This document shows, in pieces, positions 48,201 to 57,271 of a stretch of 64,000 nt of DNA; position 1 is the stretch's first letter; every line of letters starts with the position of its first letter. The notes under the pieces are model-generated. The model saw only the letters and a program-made list of their open reading frames with translations. It did not search any database and had not been told where the DNA came from. Position numbers and translations under genes: made by a program. Origin of the DNA: Butyricimonas virosa (GTDB lineage Bacteria; Bacteroidota; Bacteroidia; Bacteroidales; Marinifilaceae); contig NZ_CP102269.1 in the NCBI RefSeq assembly GCF_025148635.1, positions 2,046,001-2,110,000 on the forward strand. Direction: 5' to 3'.

Positions 48201-48401
48201 CTCGATCGGAGTGGCTACCATCTGTGCGATGGTGGTGGCATTTGCTCCCGGATATTGAGCCTCCACGACTACCGTGGGTGGGGTTATCGTGGGATATTGT
48301 TCCACGGGCAGTGATCTCAGCGTGACCACTCCCGCAACCACGATCAATATGGATAGGACGGTGGCAAATATCGGTCGATTGATGAAAAAGTGAGATAACA
48401 T
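45276..48401 (-). CDS. RND efflux permease (AcrB/HAE1 type)
   Basis: 1041 residues, normal length. The inner-membrane proton/drug antiporter of a tripartite pump. Twelve membrane segments in two halves flank large periplasmic loops. The proton-relay residues are present: tandem Asp in [16 protein letters not shown] (about 400) and Lys in [17 protein letters not shown] (about 930). The N-terminal [20 protein letters not shown] is typical. It is the last gene of the OMF-MFP-RND order on the minus strand. The drug spectrum cannot be read from sequence. No local TetR- or AraC-type regulator is seen. Confidence 0.95.
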
Positions 48402-48556
48402 CTTGTTGATTTTAAATTTTAGATTTCAGATTTTAAATTTCAACAACGCGAGTTGGTTGCTTTTAGATGAATGATTTTTAGTTTTAGATTTTGTAATTCT
48501 CGAAACGTTGTCTTTGTGCGATTGGAATCTAAAATCTAAAATCGTAAATCATTAAA
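48402..48556. repeat. A/T-rich inverted and direct repeats (TTTTAGATTT family)
   Basis: Copies of TTTTAGATTT on the left and AATCTAAAATCTAAAATC on the right face each other between the permease and membrane-fusion genes. The same motif recurs at 52535-52620. Confidence 0.65.
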
Positions 48557-49648
48557 TCATAAAGTTGGTTTGATTTTCATTCCTGGGCGTACATTGATGA
48601 GGGCCTTGGTCACGTAGCGATCTTCTAGGGTAAGGCCGCTGGTGATTTCTCGCATCCCATCGGGAGTGAGTACTCCGACTTCAACTTGACGGAAGACGAT
48701 CGTGTCATCCGGTCCCACGAGATAAACATAGCGTCCGCCTTGATTGGTACCGAGAGACGATTCCGGAATGACAATCGCTTTGGGGACACTTTTGTAGGGA
48801 ACGATGACTTTCACGTACATCCCGCTAAGAAGGTCCCCGTTCGGGTTGCGGGCAATGGCTCGCAGGTTGAGGGTTCCCGTGTTGAGGTCAATGTTTGGGG
48901 AACTGTAATCCAGAGCGGCGATCCAAGTCTTTTCCGGATTATTCACGTCTTGTATGGTAACCGGGAGGGCAGATGGGGTATTTTTGGGCAACTGGGCAAA
49001 GTCCGGGTAAGCCATATTGAAATAGAGATACATTTGGTTGTCCTTGTATATGGTGGCTAAAGCCGAATTACTGGCATCTGTTCCGACCATATTGCCCGGA
49101 TCGACCATGTTCCGGGAGATTCGCCCGGTAAAAGGTGCTTTCACGATACAGTATGAAAGGTCTATATTGGCCAGACTTAACTGGCTCCGGGCCTCTTCGT
49201 AAGCCGCAAGGGCTTCTCCATAATCGGATTGGGCTTGAAGGTAGTCTATCTCGCTGATTGCTTTGGTTTTTACGGCTTCCTGCATCCGTTCGTAGGATGC
49301 TTTTGTGTAGGCGAGCTTCGATTTACTACTTTCCACGTTTGCCTCGGCTTGTGTCACTTTATCTTTATAAGGTTGCGGCTCAATCACGAAAAGAGTTTGC
49401 CCTTCGCTGACCCGTTGTCCGGGAGTAAATTGATAGGATTCCAAGTAGCCCGAAACTCGTGCCACGAGATTTACCGTTTGTTCCGCTTGTAGATACCCCG
49501 GGTACTCAAACGTATAGACCACCGTGCGCAGCTGCGGGTGGTCAACGGCAACCGAGGGTGTTGGAGTTGTTTCCTGTTGTTTCTTCGATTTGCCGCATCC
49601 GGCTAAAAGAAGAATGGAAATAACGCAAATAATGGAAAATGCTTTCAT
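48557..49648 (-). CDS. RND membrane-fusion (periplasmic adaptor) protein
   Basis: 363 residues with a lipobox (LLAGC, Cys18), so anchored in the inner membrane by lipid. The lipoyl/barrel-sandwich halves (QTVNLVARVSGYLESYQFTP, about 60-78, and KAPFTGRISRNMVDPGNMVG, about 168-186) flank an alpha-helical hairpin (about 95-160). A beta-barrel and a membrane-proximal domain follow (RQVEVGVLTPDGMREITSGL). It bridges the permease and the outer-membrane channel encoded on either side. Confidence 0.94.
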   Translation of the reverse strand: MKAFSIICVISILLLAGCGKSKKQQETTPTPSVAVDHPQLRTVVYTFEYPGYLQAEQTVNLVARVSGYLESYQFTPGQRVSEGQTLFVIEPQPYKDKVTQAEANVESSKSKLAYTKASYERMQEAVKTKAISEIDYLQAQSDYGEALAAYEEARSQLSLANIDLSYCIVKAPFTGRISRNMVDPGNMVGTDASNSALATIYKDNQMYLYFNMAYPDFAQLPKNTPSALPVTIQDVNNPEKTWIAALDYSSPNIDLNTGTLNLRAIARNPNGDLLSGMYVKVIVPYKSVPKAIVIPESSLGTNQGGRYVYLVGPDDTIVFRQVEVGVLTPDGMREITSGLTLEDRYVTKALINVRPGMKIKPTL

Positions 49649-49668
49649 ATGGTTAGTTTATAAAGTTC

Positions 49669-51096
49669 TTAAAATTCACTTACGGGCCATCCCCCTCCTA
49701 GGGCTTGATAAAGTTCTATCAGGTAGCGAAGGGAGGCAGTTCTGGCTTCCACAAGGGAATTTTCGTAGTTCAAAAGACTGATTTGGGAACTTAACACAGT
49801 CTGGTAACTGGCCAAGCCATTTTTATATTGTTCTATCGCAAGGTCTAATGTTAATTGTGACTGTTGGAATGCATCGTTCAAGGCGGATATTTGCAGGAGT
49901 GATTTATTGTAAGTTACCAGAGCATTATCCACCTCTTGCAAGGCGGTCAGTAATGTTTGATTGTACGAGTTGATTTCTTCGTCAAGTTGTAATTGGGCAG
50001 ATTTCTTGGATTCCACTAAGTTTCTACCGCTGAAAATGGTCCATTTGATAGAAGGTGCGATCTGCCAGATCATGTTTTCCTTATTGGTAAACTGTTCGAA
50101 GTTTTCGGACGAGTAACCGAAGAACCCGGTCACGAGGAACTTGGGCCACCAGTCGGCTCGGCTTGCCCCCACGGCCTCGGCTAATCCGTCAATCGTTCTC
50201 TCTGCCGAACGTACATCAGGACGCTGGCGGATCAGGTTGGCGGGAATACCGTTTGCGGCTTGCCGGGGATTAGTCGGGATGGGACGGATTTTCAATAACG
50301 AGTCCCGGATGGCAACCGAATGTTCACCGATAAGAACCCCGATTAGATTGATCTGCTGGGCGATGGTCGATTCGATTCCCGGTAATGACGCTTTGGTTTG
50401 CAGGTAGAGGCTCTTGGCTTGTGCCGCATCAAGTTGGGAGGCTAATCCGAGTTTAAACCTTGATTCGGTGAGTTCCATAACCTTCTTTTGTGATTCGATG
50501 TTTTCACGGGTTACTTCCAGTTGTTTTTGGGCACTCCGCAGGTTGATGTATGCCGTGGATAATTGTGCGGCAAGAGATACCATCACTCCCCGGTAATCTT
50601 CTTGTGCGGCAAGGTAAAATTCTTTTTGAGAAGAACTCTCTTTCCGGATTCGTCCGAACACGTCGAGTTCCCAGTTTAGGTTGACGGTGGCAGTTCCGTT
50701 CCGTTCGATAATATTTTTCTTATCTGCGCTAAGGCTGCTTTTTTCCGGGGCATAGTTGGCTGAAAAATAGATGGTCGGGTAGTAGGGACTGCGATCCACC
50801 CGCAATTTTGCTTTTGCCATCTCTATTTTGCGAATAGCATTCCGCACATCGTAGTTTTTGATCACGGCTTTATTGATAAGCGTGTCGAGAATCGGATCTT
50901 TGAACAATTGCCACCATTCATCGTTGGAGGGTAAGGTTTGTTGCAAATTCGAATGTTCGCTTACCTTTTTATAAGGCTTGGTCTTTTCCGGTTGGTCGGG
51001 TTGGTCTTTTCCGGCATTTCCGGCCGAAGGGATAATGGTGAATAGAAATAATGTTAGGAAATAACTTCCCGTTCTCGTGATAGCAGCCAAATTCAT
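49669..51096 (-). CDS. RND outer-membrane efflux channel (TolC/OprM family)
   Basis: 475 residues from the Met at 51096 (MNLAAITRTGSYFLTLFLFT), which gives a proper signal peptide. An earlier Met at 51153 would put 19 extra residues before it. Two OEP repeats are visible: WQLFKDPILDTLINKAVIKN with the coiled coils about 85-230, then QRPDVRSAERTIDGLAEAVG and ALQEVDNALVTYNKSLLQIS (about 390). LNWELDVFGRIRKE is the usual NodT/OprM landmark. No lipobox Cys is seen after the signal peptide, unlike many OprM proteins. First of the three pump genes, 20 bp before the adaptor gene. Confidence 0.92.
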   Translation of the reverse strand: MNLAAITRTGSYFLTLFLFTIIPSAGNAGKDQPDQPEKTKPYKKVSEHSNLQQTLPSNDEWWQLFKDPILDTLINKAVIKNYDVRNAIRKIEMAKAKLRVDRSPYYPTIYFSANYAPEKSSLSADKKNIIERNGTATVNLNWELDVFGRIRKESSSQKEFYLAAQEDYRGVMVSLAAQLSTAYINLRSAQKQLEVTRENIESQKKVMELTESRFKLGLASQLDAAQAKSLYLQTKASLPGIESTIAQQINLIGVLIGEHSVAIRDSLLKIRPIPTNPRQAANGIPANLIRQRPDVRSAERTIDGLAEAVGASRADWWPKFLVTGFFGYSSENFEQFTNKENMIWQIAPSIKWTIFSGRNLVESKKSAQLQLDEEINSYNQTLLTALQEVDNALVTYNKSLLQISALNDAFQQSQLTLDLAIEQYKNGLASYQTVLSSQISLLNYENSLVEARTASLRYLIELYQALGGGWPVSEF

Positions 51097-51194
51097 AACG
51101 TATGCGTTGATTGTTCGTTTATAGTGGGGCGTGTCAAAAGTCGTTTGACACACCCTTGTGTTATTGCTGCTATACGTTTTTTAAAAGAAAAATG

Positions 51195-52388
51195 TTAGAA
51201 GAAGAAACCCATTTTATCGGTCACGATAATGACTTGGGCTGACGGGGCACCGAATAATTGTCGTTCCAGTTCGGATGCCGGACGAATCTGTATGATCTGT
51301 ACCGGATCAATATTGAAACTTCTTGTCAGACGGTTATTGATAACCAGTGCCGGTTCTTCCAGCTTTTCGGGATTCAAGGTGTATTCCTGTTTGTTGTACT
51401 TATATTTCAGCACGCCGTTGGCATAACTGATGAATTGTCCTTTTTTCTGTTTCGTGTTGATTACCACGTATGATTTTTTGGCATTCGTCGGGGAGGTAAT
51501 CATGTTCACGGTGGCAATTTCGTCGGGAATACCGTTTTTAAGGGAATCGGCTGCGTATTCGATGCCGTCGATCACGTAAGATACTTCCGAGTTTTTGGCG
51601 TTTACTTTTATACGGGTTTTTCCGTTTTCCTGAATAACTTCCAGACCGTTGGAAATGGATTCTCCCATCCCCTCCATGTCTGATTCGCCGCTAAACATGG
51701 GACCCATGTCACGGAACATTTCTTCCGCTTTTTTGAGCATATCGTCCATGCTGCCGAAACTTTCTCGGAATGAACCAAAAGGATCTTTCCCGAAAATGGA
51801 ATCTCTTTTTATGCCAAAGCGTTCTTCCAGTTTTTTGATAAAATCGGAACCGGATACAACCTGATCTGTCGGCGTGTTGATGTAAGCCAAGCGATCGAGT
51901 CCTTTCACTTTTAGTGCATTGGCGATTTCATCCACGTTATCCAGTTGGATATTCCCCTTGAGTTCCACGATAGAAAGCGTTTCTGCATCCTCGCTCCATA
52001 AAACGAGAGACGTGATACGTTCTTCATGTTGTGTCACGTAGAGGTATTCTTGACTGTAAGCCCCCCGGTGACTGCGCACAAGTGTGTATTTGGCCTCGTT
52101 TTCCACGATCGGGGTGATTCGTTGAGAAATTTCTTCCACAACCTTGGGGGTGGCCCGTTTGATGTCAACTTGCATCACGTTGATCTCTTTCATATCTTTT
52201 AAAGCCTCTTCCGCAGGTAGAGATAGGTCTCCTTGTTTGTAAAGGCTGTAAAGCGACGGGTTTAACATCGTTACGGTTATACCATCTTTGTTGCGGAATG
52301 CTTTCATTTCCTTGCCGACCTGAGCCTGTAATGGTAGGATCGTGACAAGGCTTACCATCATGCATGTTAATAGACTTTTGATCTTCAT
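51195..52388 (-). CDS. DUF4252-containing exported protein
   Basis: 397 residues with a signal peptide ending ...LPLQAQ. The first half contains two DUF4252-like segments (about 25-100, INVMQVDIKRATPKVVEEIS, and about 100-175, YLYVTQHEERITSLVLWSED). The last 130 residues resemble a TonB-receptor plug or SusC-like signature in miniature (SYVIDGIEYAADSLKNGIPD, then VNMITSPTNAKKSYVVINTK). Function unknown. It lies 99 bp upstream of the outer-membrane channel gene in the same direction, so it may be the first gene of the efflux operon. Confidence 0.75.
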   Translation of the reverse strand: MKIKSLLTCMMVSLVTILPLQAQVGKEMKAFRNKDGITVTMLNPSLYSLYKQGDLSLPAEEALKDMKEINVMQVDIKRATPKVVEEISQRITPIVENEAKYTLVRSHRGAYSQEYLYVTQHEERITSLVLWSEDAETLSIVELKGNIQLDNVDEIANALKVKGLDRLAYINTPTDQVVSGSDFIKKLEERFGIKRDSIFGKDPFGSFRESFGSMDDMLKKAEEMFRDMGPMFSGESDMEGMGESISNGLEVIQENGKTRIKVNAKNSEVSYVIDGIEYAADSLKNGIPDEIATVNMITSPTNAKKSYVVINTKQKKGQFISYANGVLKYKYNKQEYTLNPEKLEEPALVINNRLTRSFNIDPVQIIQIRPASELERQLFGAPSAQVIIVTDKMGFFF

Positions 52389-52534
52389 AACTTGATTATT
52401 TTAATGTTTTACTGACACATACTTCTATTCGGAGAGTAAATGTAATGCAATAACTCGTTCATTCTCCTCTGCTTAACGTTATTTACAAAAGTTATACCAT
52501 TGGGCGATAAATTTTATACCTTTGACAGCGAAAA

Positions 52535-52620
52535 GTTGATTGTAAATTGTAAATTTTAGATTTTAAATTGAGTTTCGTGAAGAGAGTAATCTAAAATCTA
52601 AAATCTAAAATCTAAAATAA
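52535..52620. repeat. TTTTAGATTT / AAATCTAAAA repeat ahead of waaA
   Basis: A left arm AAATTTTAGATTTTAAATT faces four tandem 8-base TCTAAAAT units (about 52589-52617), giving a long A/T stem just before the waaA start. A TACCTTTG -7 box at 52517-52524 lies upstream, so the repeat would be in the waaA leader. Confidence 0.7.
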
Positions 52621-52622
52621 TT

Positions 52623-53843
52623 ATGCTGTATAATTTTGGAATTATTGCATATCGTTGTGCTATTGGCGTGGCTTCTCTTTTTAACGAAAAAGCAGCGTTA
52701 TGGGTGAAAGGACGAAAAGGAATATGGAAACGGATGGAGGCTGTTGATCGGGGAAAGGGTCGATTGGTGTGGTTTCACGCCGCATCGCTGGGAGAATTCG
52801 AGCAAGGACGTCCGGTGATTGAAAAATTGAAGGAGATGGAGCCTCACACGAAAATATTATTGACCTTTTTCTCTCCTTCCGGGTACGAGATTCGCAAGAA
52901 TTATCAAGGGGCCGATTATATCTATTATTTACCAATTGATACTCCTTCAAATGCCCGTCGTTTCGTGGAAACATGGAAACCGGATGCTGCCGTGTTCGTG
53001 AAATATGAGTACTGGTATAATTATCTGAATGAACTGCATAAACATCAGGTGCCGACGTATTTAATCTCTGCAATTTTCCGTCCGGGGCAACCGTTCTTTA
53101 AGAAATGGGGGAATCTGCATCGTCGTATGCTCGGGTTCTTTACTCGTCTTTTCGTACAGGATGAGGAATCCGTAAAGTTGTTGTCGACGATTGGCATTAC
53201 TCACGTGCAACAGACGGGAGATACTCGTTTTGACCGGGTAAAACAGATTGCAGATGCGGCAAAAAGAATCGAAAAGGTGGAGGCTTTCTGTAATGACCGG
53301 AGAGCCGTGGTTTGTGGTAGTACCTGGCCCGGAGACGAAGATATTATTCTGGATTATATCAATGCACAGGAAGGAAATTACAAGTGGATTATCGTGCCTC
53401 ACGAGATCGGGGAGGGGCATATCAAAGATATTTTGGGCAAGTGTCGTAAGTCGGTAGCTCGCTATACAGATGAGACGGCCGACGTGACGAAATGTCAGGT
53501 TCTCGTGGTCGATACGATCGGGGTGCTGTCTTCAATCTATCGTTACGGTTCTATCTCTTATGTCGGAGGTGGTTTTGGAAAAGGGATTCATAACACGCTT
53601 GAGGCTGCCATCTACGGTATCCCGGTGATATTCGGACCGAAATATCACAAATTTAAAGAGGCTGTTAATCTGATCGCTTGTGGCGGGGCATTTTCCATCT
53701 CGGATAAGGAGCAATTTACTTCCTTGATGGATTCATTAATAAATAGCCCGGCAATCGCTGAGGCTGCCGGGCAAAGTGCTTTAAAGTTCGTCAATCAACA
53801 ACTAGGTGCGACAGATGCGGTTATCCGTCAGTTAGTAAATTAA
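52623..53843 (+). CDS. waaA: 3-deoxy-D-manno-octulosonic acid (Kdo) transferase
   Basis: 406 residues. It adds Kdo from CMP-Kdo to lipid A precursor at the cytoplasmic face of the inner membrane. An N-terminal hydrophobic helix (GIIAYRCAIGVASLF) anchors it. The GT-B family 30 N-domain shows the catalytic Glu in FHAASLGEFEQGRPV (about 51-65), and the C-domain shows the CMP-binding YGSISYVGGGFGKGIHNTLE (about 303-322; Kdo-transferase signature). It may add one or more Kdo residues. Convergent with the next gene, overlapping it by 12 bp. Confidence 0.94.
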   Translation: MLYNFGIIAYRCAIGVASLFNEKAALWVKGRKGIWKRMEAVDRGKGRLVWFHAASLGEFEQGRPVIEKLKEMEPHTKILLTFFSPSGYEIRKNYQGADYIYYLPIDTPSNARRFVETWKPDAAVFVKYEYWYNYLNELHKHQVPTYLISAIFRPGQPFFKKWGNLHRRMLGFFTRLFVQDEESVKLLSTIGITHVQQTGDTRFDRVKQIADAAKRIEKVEAFCNDRRAVVCGSTWPGDEDIILDYINAQEGNYKWIIVPHEIGEGHIKDILGKCRKSVARYTDETADVTKCQVLVVDTIGVLSSIYRYGSISYVGGGFGKGIHNTLEAAIYGIPVIFGPKYHKFKEAVNLIACGGAFSISDKEQFTSLMDSLINSPAIAEAAGQSALKFVNQQLGATDAVIRQLVN

Positions 53844-55199
53844 AACTTCTTCAATTTCTTCCTCGACTTCCGTGCCCGTGAGCCATGATTTCAATACTTT
53901 GATAATGGCAGAGCGGGTAAGGTTCTCGAAACTTGCAATGCGACATTTGTGATCCATGTTGGCTTTGATGTACTTGCGGCATTTGTCGTTTTTCTTTAGG
54001 TCGACAGCTGTGGCGCTCCAAGGATCACTTCCTCCGTAAATGAAAAGAATGTTTTCTGCATTGGTCTGTAACCAGTGATTAATATCCTGCAATTGTTGCG
54101 TGTTGAACGGGGCATTCTCATATCCTTTAGGCATGGCGAAATCGAACGTGATAATCGGTTCCGGTTCATCCTTGAAGAATTTTTTGAACGGTTTGGTATT
54201 ATAAGCGTACATGCCTGTTTCTGTTAAAGCGGCATAATAGAACGCTTGTAAATTTTCGATGGCTTTGTCGTCAAAGAAATCAGGGGAAGACACTTTTACC
54301 AAGTAGTTGAATATCTCGTTATAATCGTCTTCTTCCGGTTGGGGCATCTCATTGATGTTATTTCCCCATTGCCAGAATGCAAATGGGAATTCTAGGATCG
54401 TGAGTTTGAAAGCCCGTTCTGTCCCGCCGACTTTGTTGAATGAATAGCCTTTTGCTTGCGTTAATTCCTGCATGAGTGGCATAAGCTTATCCATATTTTC
54501 AAGACATCTCTTTTGAAAATCGAAGATTTGCCATTTAATATCTTTTCCACCCCCTTCGAGTAATTTTCTGTTTTCCGGGGTTCCGCCCAGTTTGGAAAGG
54601 AATTTCTCTAACCGGGGATCAATTTTTTCTAGGTTAATGGGTGCCACGTAAGGAACACTTAATTCCACGTCTTGCGGGTAAAAATAACGGTGATAGACGG
54701 TTGTCTGTCCCCCTTTACTGATACCCGTGGATATCCATTTCGTGTTCGGGTATATCTTTTGCCGTAAGGCTTGAATAATCTCATGCTGGTCTGTGGCTGC
54801 CTGCTTCAAGGTTAAATCAGTCCACGGGGTTTCGCCTTCAGGCTTGCTGTTATTGAAAAAGCGATGTTCGATGGTGAGTTGGTTTGTTTTGAATAGTTTT
54901 GACAATTCGCTTTCTGCCGGGGAGTAAATCCCGTATCCTTCGAGGATGGCTACCATGGGAGCGTTGAAATCCCGATGTCCCAGTAATACCCTTTGTTTGA
55001 AAGTTCCTTTCGAGGGATTATTGTGGTCTATCGGCTGTTCATACCAGAATTCGTAGTATTCCGTGTAAGGTTGAACTTTTAGTTCCCGAATACCGGATAT
55101 TTCTTTGATTTGTTGTAATTTCTGTAATAACGGGCCGTTTGCAAGTACGGAGCCGCAAGCTAATAATAGAGTTACAAAAAGTGAAAATACGTATCTCAT
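53832..55199 (-). CDS. S28-type serine aminopeptidase (PS-10 family)
   Basis: 455 residues with a signal peptide (...GSVLANG). An alpha/beta-hydrolase with the nucleophile Ser in STGISKGGQTTVYHRYF (about 165-180), the acid in IYGGSDPWSATAV (about 392-404) and a late His in ANMDHKCRIASF (about 418). EFWYEQPIDHNNPSKGTFKQ is the N-terminal landmark of the Streptomyces PS-10 tripeptidyl-aminopeptidase group. It probably trims peptides N-terminally in the periplasm, like the S46 enzyme at 25-27 kb. Its 3' end overlaps waaA by 12 bp. Confidence 0.85.
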   Translation of the reverse strand: MRYVFSLFVTLLLACGSVLANGPLLQKLQQIKEISGIRELKVQPYTEYYEFWYEQPIDHNNPSKGTFKQRVLLGHRDFNAPMVAILEGYGIYSPAESELSKLFKTNQLTIEHRFFNNSKPEGETPWTDLTLKQAATDQHEIIQALRQKIYPNTKWISTGISKGGQTTVYHRYFYPQDVELSVPYVAPINLEKIDPRLEKFLSKLGGTPENRKLLEGGGKDIKWQIFDFQKRCLENMDKLMPLMQELTQAKGYSFNKVGGTERAFKLTILEFPFAFWQWGNNINEMPQPEEDDYNEIFNYLVKVSSPDFFDDKAIENLQAFYYAALTETGMYAYNTKPFKKFFKDEPEPIITFDFAMPKGYENAPFNTQQLQDINHWLQTNAENILFIYGGSDPWSATAVDLKKNDKCRKYIKANMDHKCRIASFENLTRSAIIKVLKSWLTGTEVEEEIEEVLIY

Positions 55200-55316
55200 A
55201 GTTCAGTTCTTTGCGTTATTGCGCTGCAAGGTATAAATTATTTCTGTTTTTTCCCGTCTCGTCCGCACTTTTGTGTAAAAAAGGTACCTTTGTAACACAA
55301 ATTAAAATATGATGTT

Positions 55317-55781
55317 ATGAGAAAAATTTTATTTATTCTTATTCTTGTTTTGGGTATTGGAGGTGTAAGTGTCGCTCAGACAGCACAAACTCAACCTTCT
55401 AAAGAATACGTTGCCGCATTGAAAAAAATGATCGTGGTTTCCGGAAGTGATGCGACATTCAAGCTTGTTATCCCGCAAATGTTTGCCATGATGAAACAAC
55501 AACTCCCGAATGTTCCTGCTGAATTTTGGAGTGAGGCAGAAAAAGAGATGATGAAGACATTGGTGGATGACTTGGTTGAAATGTTAGCCCCGATTTATCA
55601 TAAACGTCTAACGTTGTCTGATTTACAGGAAATCACGAAATTTTACGAATCTCCTGTCGGTAAAAAAATGGCTGCCGCACAACCGGCAATCGCTACTGAA
55701 AGTATGGCTGTCGGACAACAATGGGGAATGAAGATTGCGACGAAAGTACAGGAGTCGTTGAAGGCGAAAGGGTATTTATAG
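55317..55781 (+). CDS. DUF2059-domain exported protein
   Basis: 154 residues: signal peptide ending ...VSVAQ, then a helical DUF2059 domain (about 30-145) with the family motif LTLSDLQEITKFYESPVGKK (about 98-117). The function of DUF2059 is unknown; members are periplasmic. A TACCTTTG -7 box at 55285-55292 lies 24 bp before the start. Single gene. Confidence 0.88.
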   Translation: MRKILFILILVLGIGGVSVAQTAQTQPSKEYVAALKKMIVVSGSDATFKLVIPQMFAMMKQQLPNVPAEFWSEAEKEMMKTLVDDLVEMLAPIYHKRLTLSDLQEITKFYESPVGKKMAAAQPAIATESMAVGQQWGMKIATKVQESLKAKGYL

Positions 55782-55783
55782 GA

Positions 55784-55876
55784 GTTGATAAAGTTTATAA
55801 GGCCGTTTGGTAATCAGCTCTCCCCCTGTGTAAGGGGGAGTCGGAGGGGGTAGTACATGGCTTTATAAACCTTATG
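55784..55876. repeat. REP-like element with GC hairpin and inverted flanks
   Basis: A perfect hairpin CTCCCCC/GGGGGAG (55820-55840) with the extension TCGGAGGGGGT lies inside an imperfect inverted repeat (AAAGTTTATAAGGCC and GGCTTTATAAACCTT). The GC core contrasts sharply with the AT-rich flanks. A partial relative (CTTTCCTCTGTGTGAGGGGAAG) occurs at about 63519-63540. Confidence 0.7.
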
Positions 55877-55903
55877 ACTTTCAAATTTGTTTATTTTGTT
55901 GAG

Positions 55904-57244
55904 ATGAATTGGCTGCAAAAATATAGAGAGGATTATTCGGCGACGATCAAAATCGGGATGCCGATTGTGTTGGGACAATTAGGGATTGTGGTTGTCGGAT
56001 TGGTGGATAATATTATGGTGGGACATTTCAGTACGTCTGATTTGGCAGCCGCTTCTTTCGTGAATAGCGTGTTTAATATTCCGATCCTGTTCGGGATGGG
56101 ATTTTCTTATGGCTTGACGCCTTTGGTCGGACAATTCTTCGGGCGAGGTGACAAGTTCAGGGTTGGCGGGTTGTTGCGTAACAGCCTGTTGGCAAACTTT
56201 ATGATCGGTTTATTCCTTTCTGTGGTGATGGGAATTATGTACTTGAATGTACATAGGATGGGACAACCGGAAGAGTTGTTACCCTTGATTCGGCCTTATT
56301 TTTTGTTGCAATTGACTTCTCTCGTGTTTGTTATGATGTTTAATAGTTTCAAGCAGTTTGCTGATGGCATCACAGATACAAAGACTTCCATGTGGATTAT
56401 GTTGTCGGCTAACCTGTTGAATATTATCGGAAATTCCCTATTGATTTATGGTGTGTGGGGACTTCCGGCATTGGGATTGACAGGAGCTGGAATTTCTACT
56501 CTGACCTCGCGGATTTTCATGTTCGTGGCTTTTGCTATTCTCTTTTTCCGGAAACAATCTTATCGGCGTTACCTTGTCGGTTACCACCGAACGACTTATA
56601 ACACGGGAGATTTGAAAGTGTTGAATAGAATGGGGATGATGGTCGGTTTACAAATGGGAATGGAGACAGCATTATTTAGTATCAGTGGAGTTATGATCGG
56701 TTGGTTGGGAACGGTTCCCTTGGCGGCCCATCAGGTGGTGGCCTCTATCTCCACGTTAGGATTTATGGTCTATTATGGAGTTGGGTCGGCTGTTTCTATC
56801 CGGGTGAGTAATTTCTTTGGGCGGGGAGATATTGCAGGAGTCCGACGGGCAACTTTGGCTGGAGCCCATTTGCTGGGATTATTGGCAATCTTGGTTTCCG
56901 TGTTCTTTTTGTTGGTGCGGGAGCATATCGGGTGGTTGTATACTTCGTCAGAAGACGTGGTAAACTTGGTAGCCGTGTTGATGGTTATTCTGGTATTCTA
57001 CCAGTTTGGTGACAGTTTACAGATCATTTTTGCTAATGCCTTGCGTGGCGTGGCGGATGTGACCTCTATGGCGGTGATCTCCTTTATTGGATATTTCGTG
57101 ATTGCGTTACCGGTTTCTTATATCTGTGGTTTCGTGTTGGATTGGGGAATCGAGGGAATATGGCTCGGTTACCCCGTGGGCTTAACGCTTACCGGGGGAA
57201 TGATGTGCTGGCGATTCTATTATTTCTTGCGAAAAAAAGGATAG
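55904..57244 (+). CDS. MATE-family multidrug/cation efflux transporter 1
   Basis: 446 residues from the Met at 55904 (MNWLQKYREDYSATIKIGMP), the usual start for this group. The Met ten codons upstream adds an atypical hydrophobic stretch. Twelve membrane segments. Typical MATE motifs are VGLVDNIMVGHFSTSDLAAA in helix 1-2 and PLAAHQVVASISTLGFMVYY in helix 7-8. It exports organic cations in exchange for Na+ or H+. Substrate unknown. A second, distantly related MATE gene lies at 61.9 kb. Confidence 0.9.
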   Translation: MNWLQKYREDYSATIKIGMPIVLGQLGIVVVGLVDNIMVGHFSTSDLAAASFVNSVFNIPILFGMGFSYGLTPLVGQFFGRGDKFRVGGLLRNSLLANFMIGLFLSVVMGIMYLNVHRMGQPEELLPLIRPYFLLQLTSLVFVMMFNSFKQFADGITDTKTSMWIMLSANLLNIIGNSLLIYGVWGLPALGLTGAGISTLTSRIFMFVAFAILFFRKQSYRRYLVGYHRTTYNTGDLKVLNRMGMMVGLQMGMETALFSISGVMIGWLGTVPLAAHQVVASISTLGFMVYYGVGSAVSIRVSNFFGRGDIAGVRRATLAGAHLLGLLAILVSVFFLLVREHIGWLYTSSEDVVNLVAVLMVILVFYQFGDSLQIIFANALRGVADVTSMAVISFIGYFVIALPVSYICGFVLDWGIEGIWLGYPVGLTLTGGMMCWRFYYFLRKKG

Positions 57245-57271
57245 GATAGTTCCTATCGAGGCATTGTTAAG

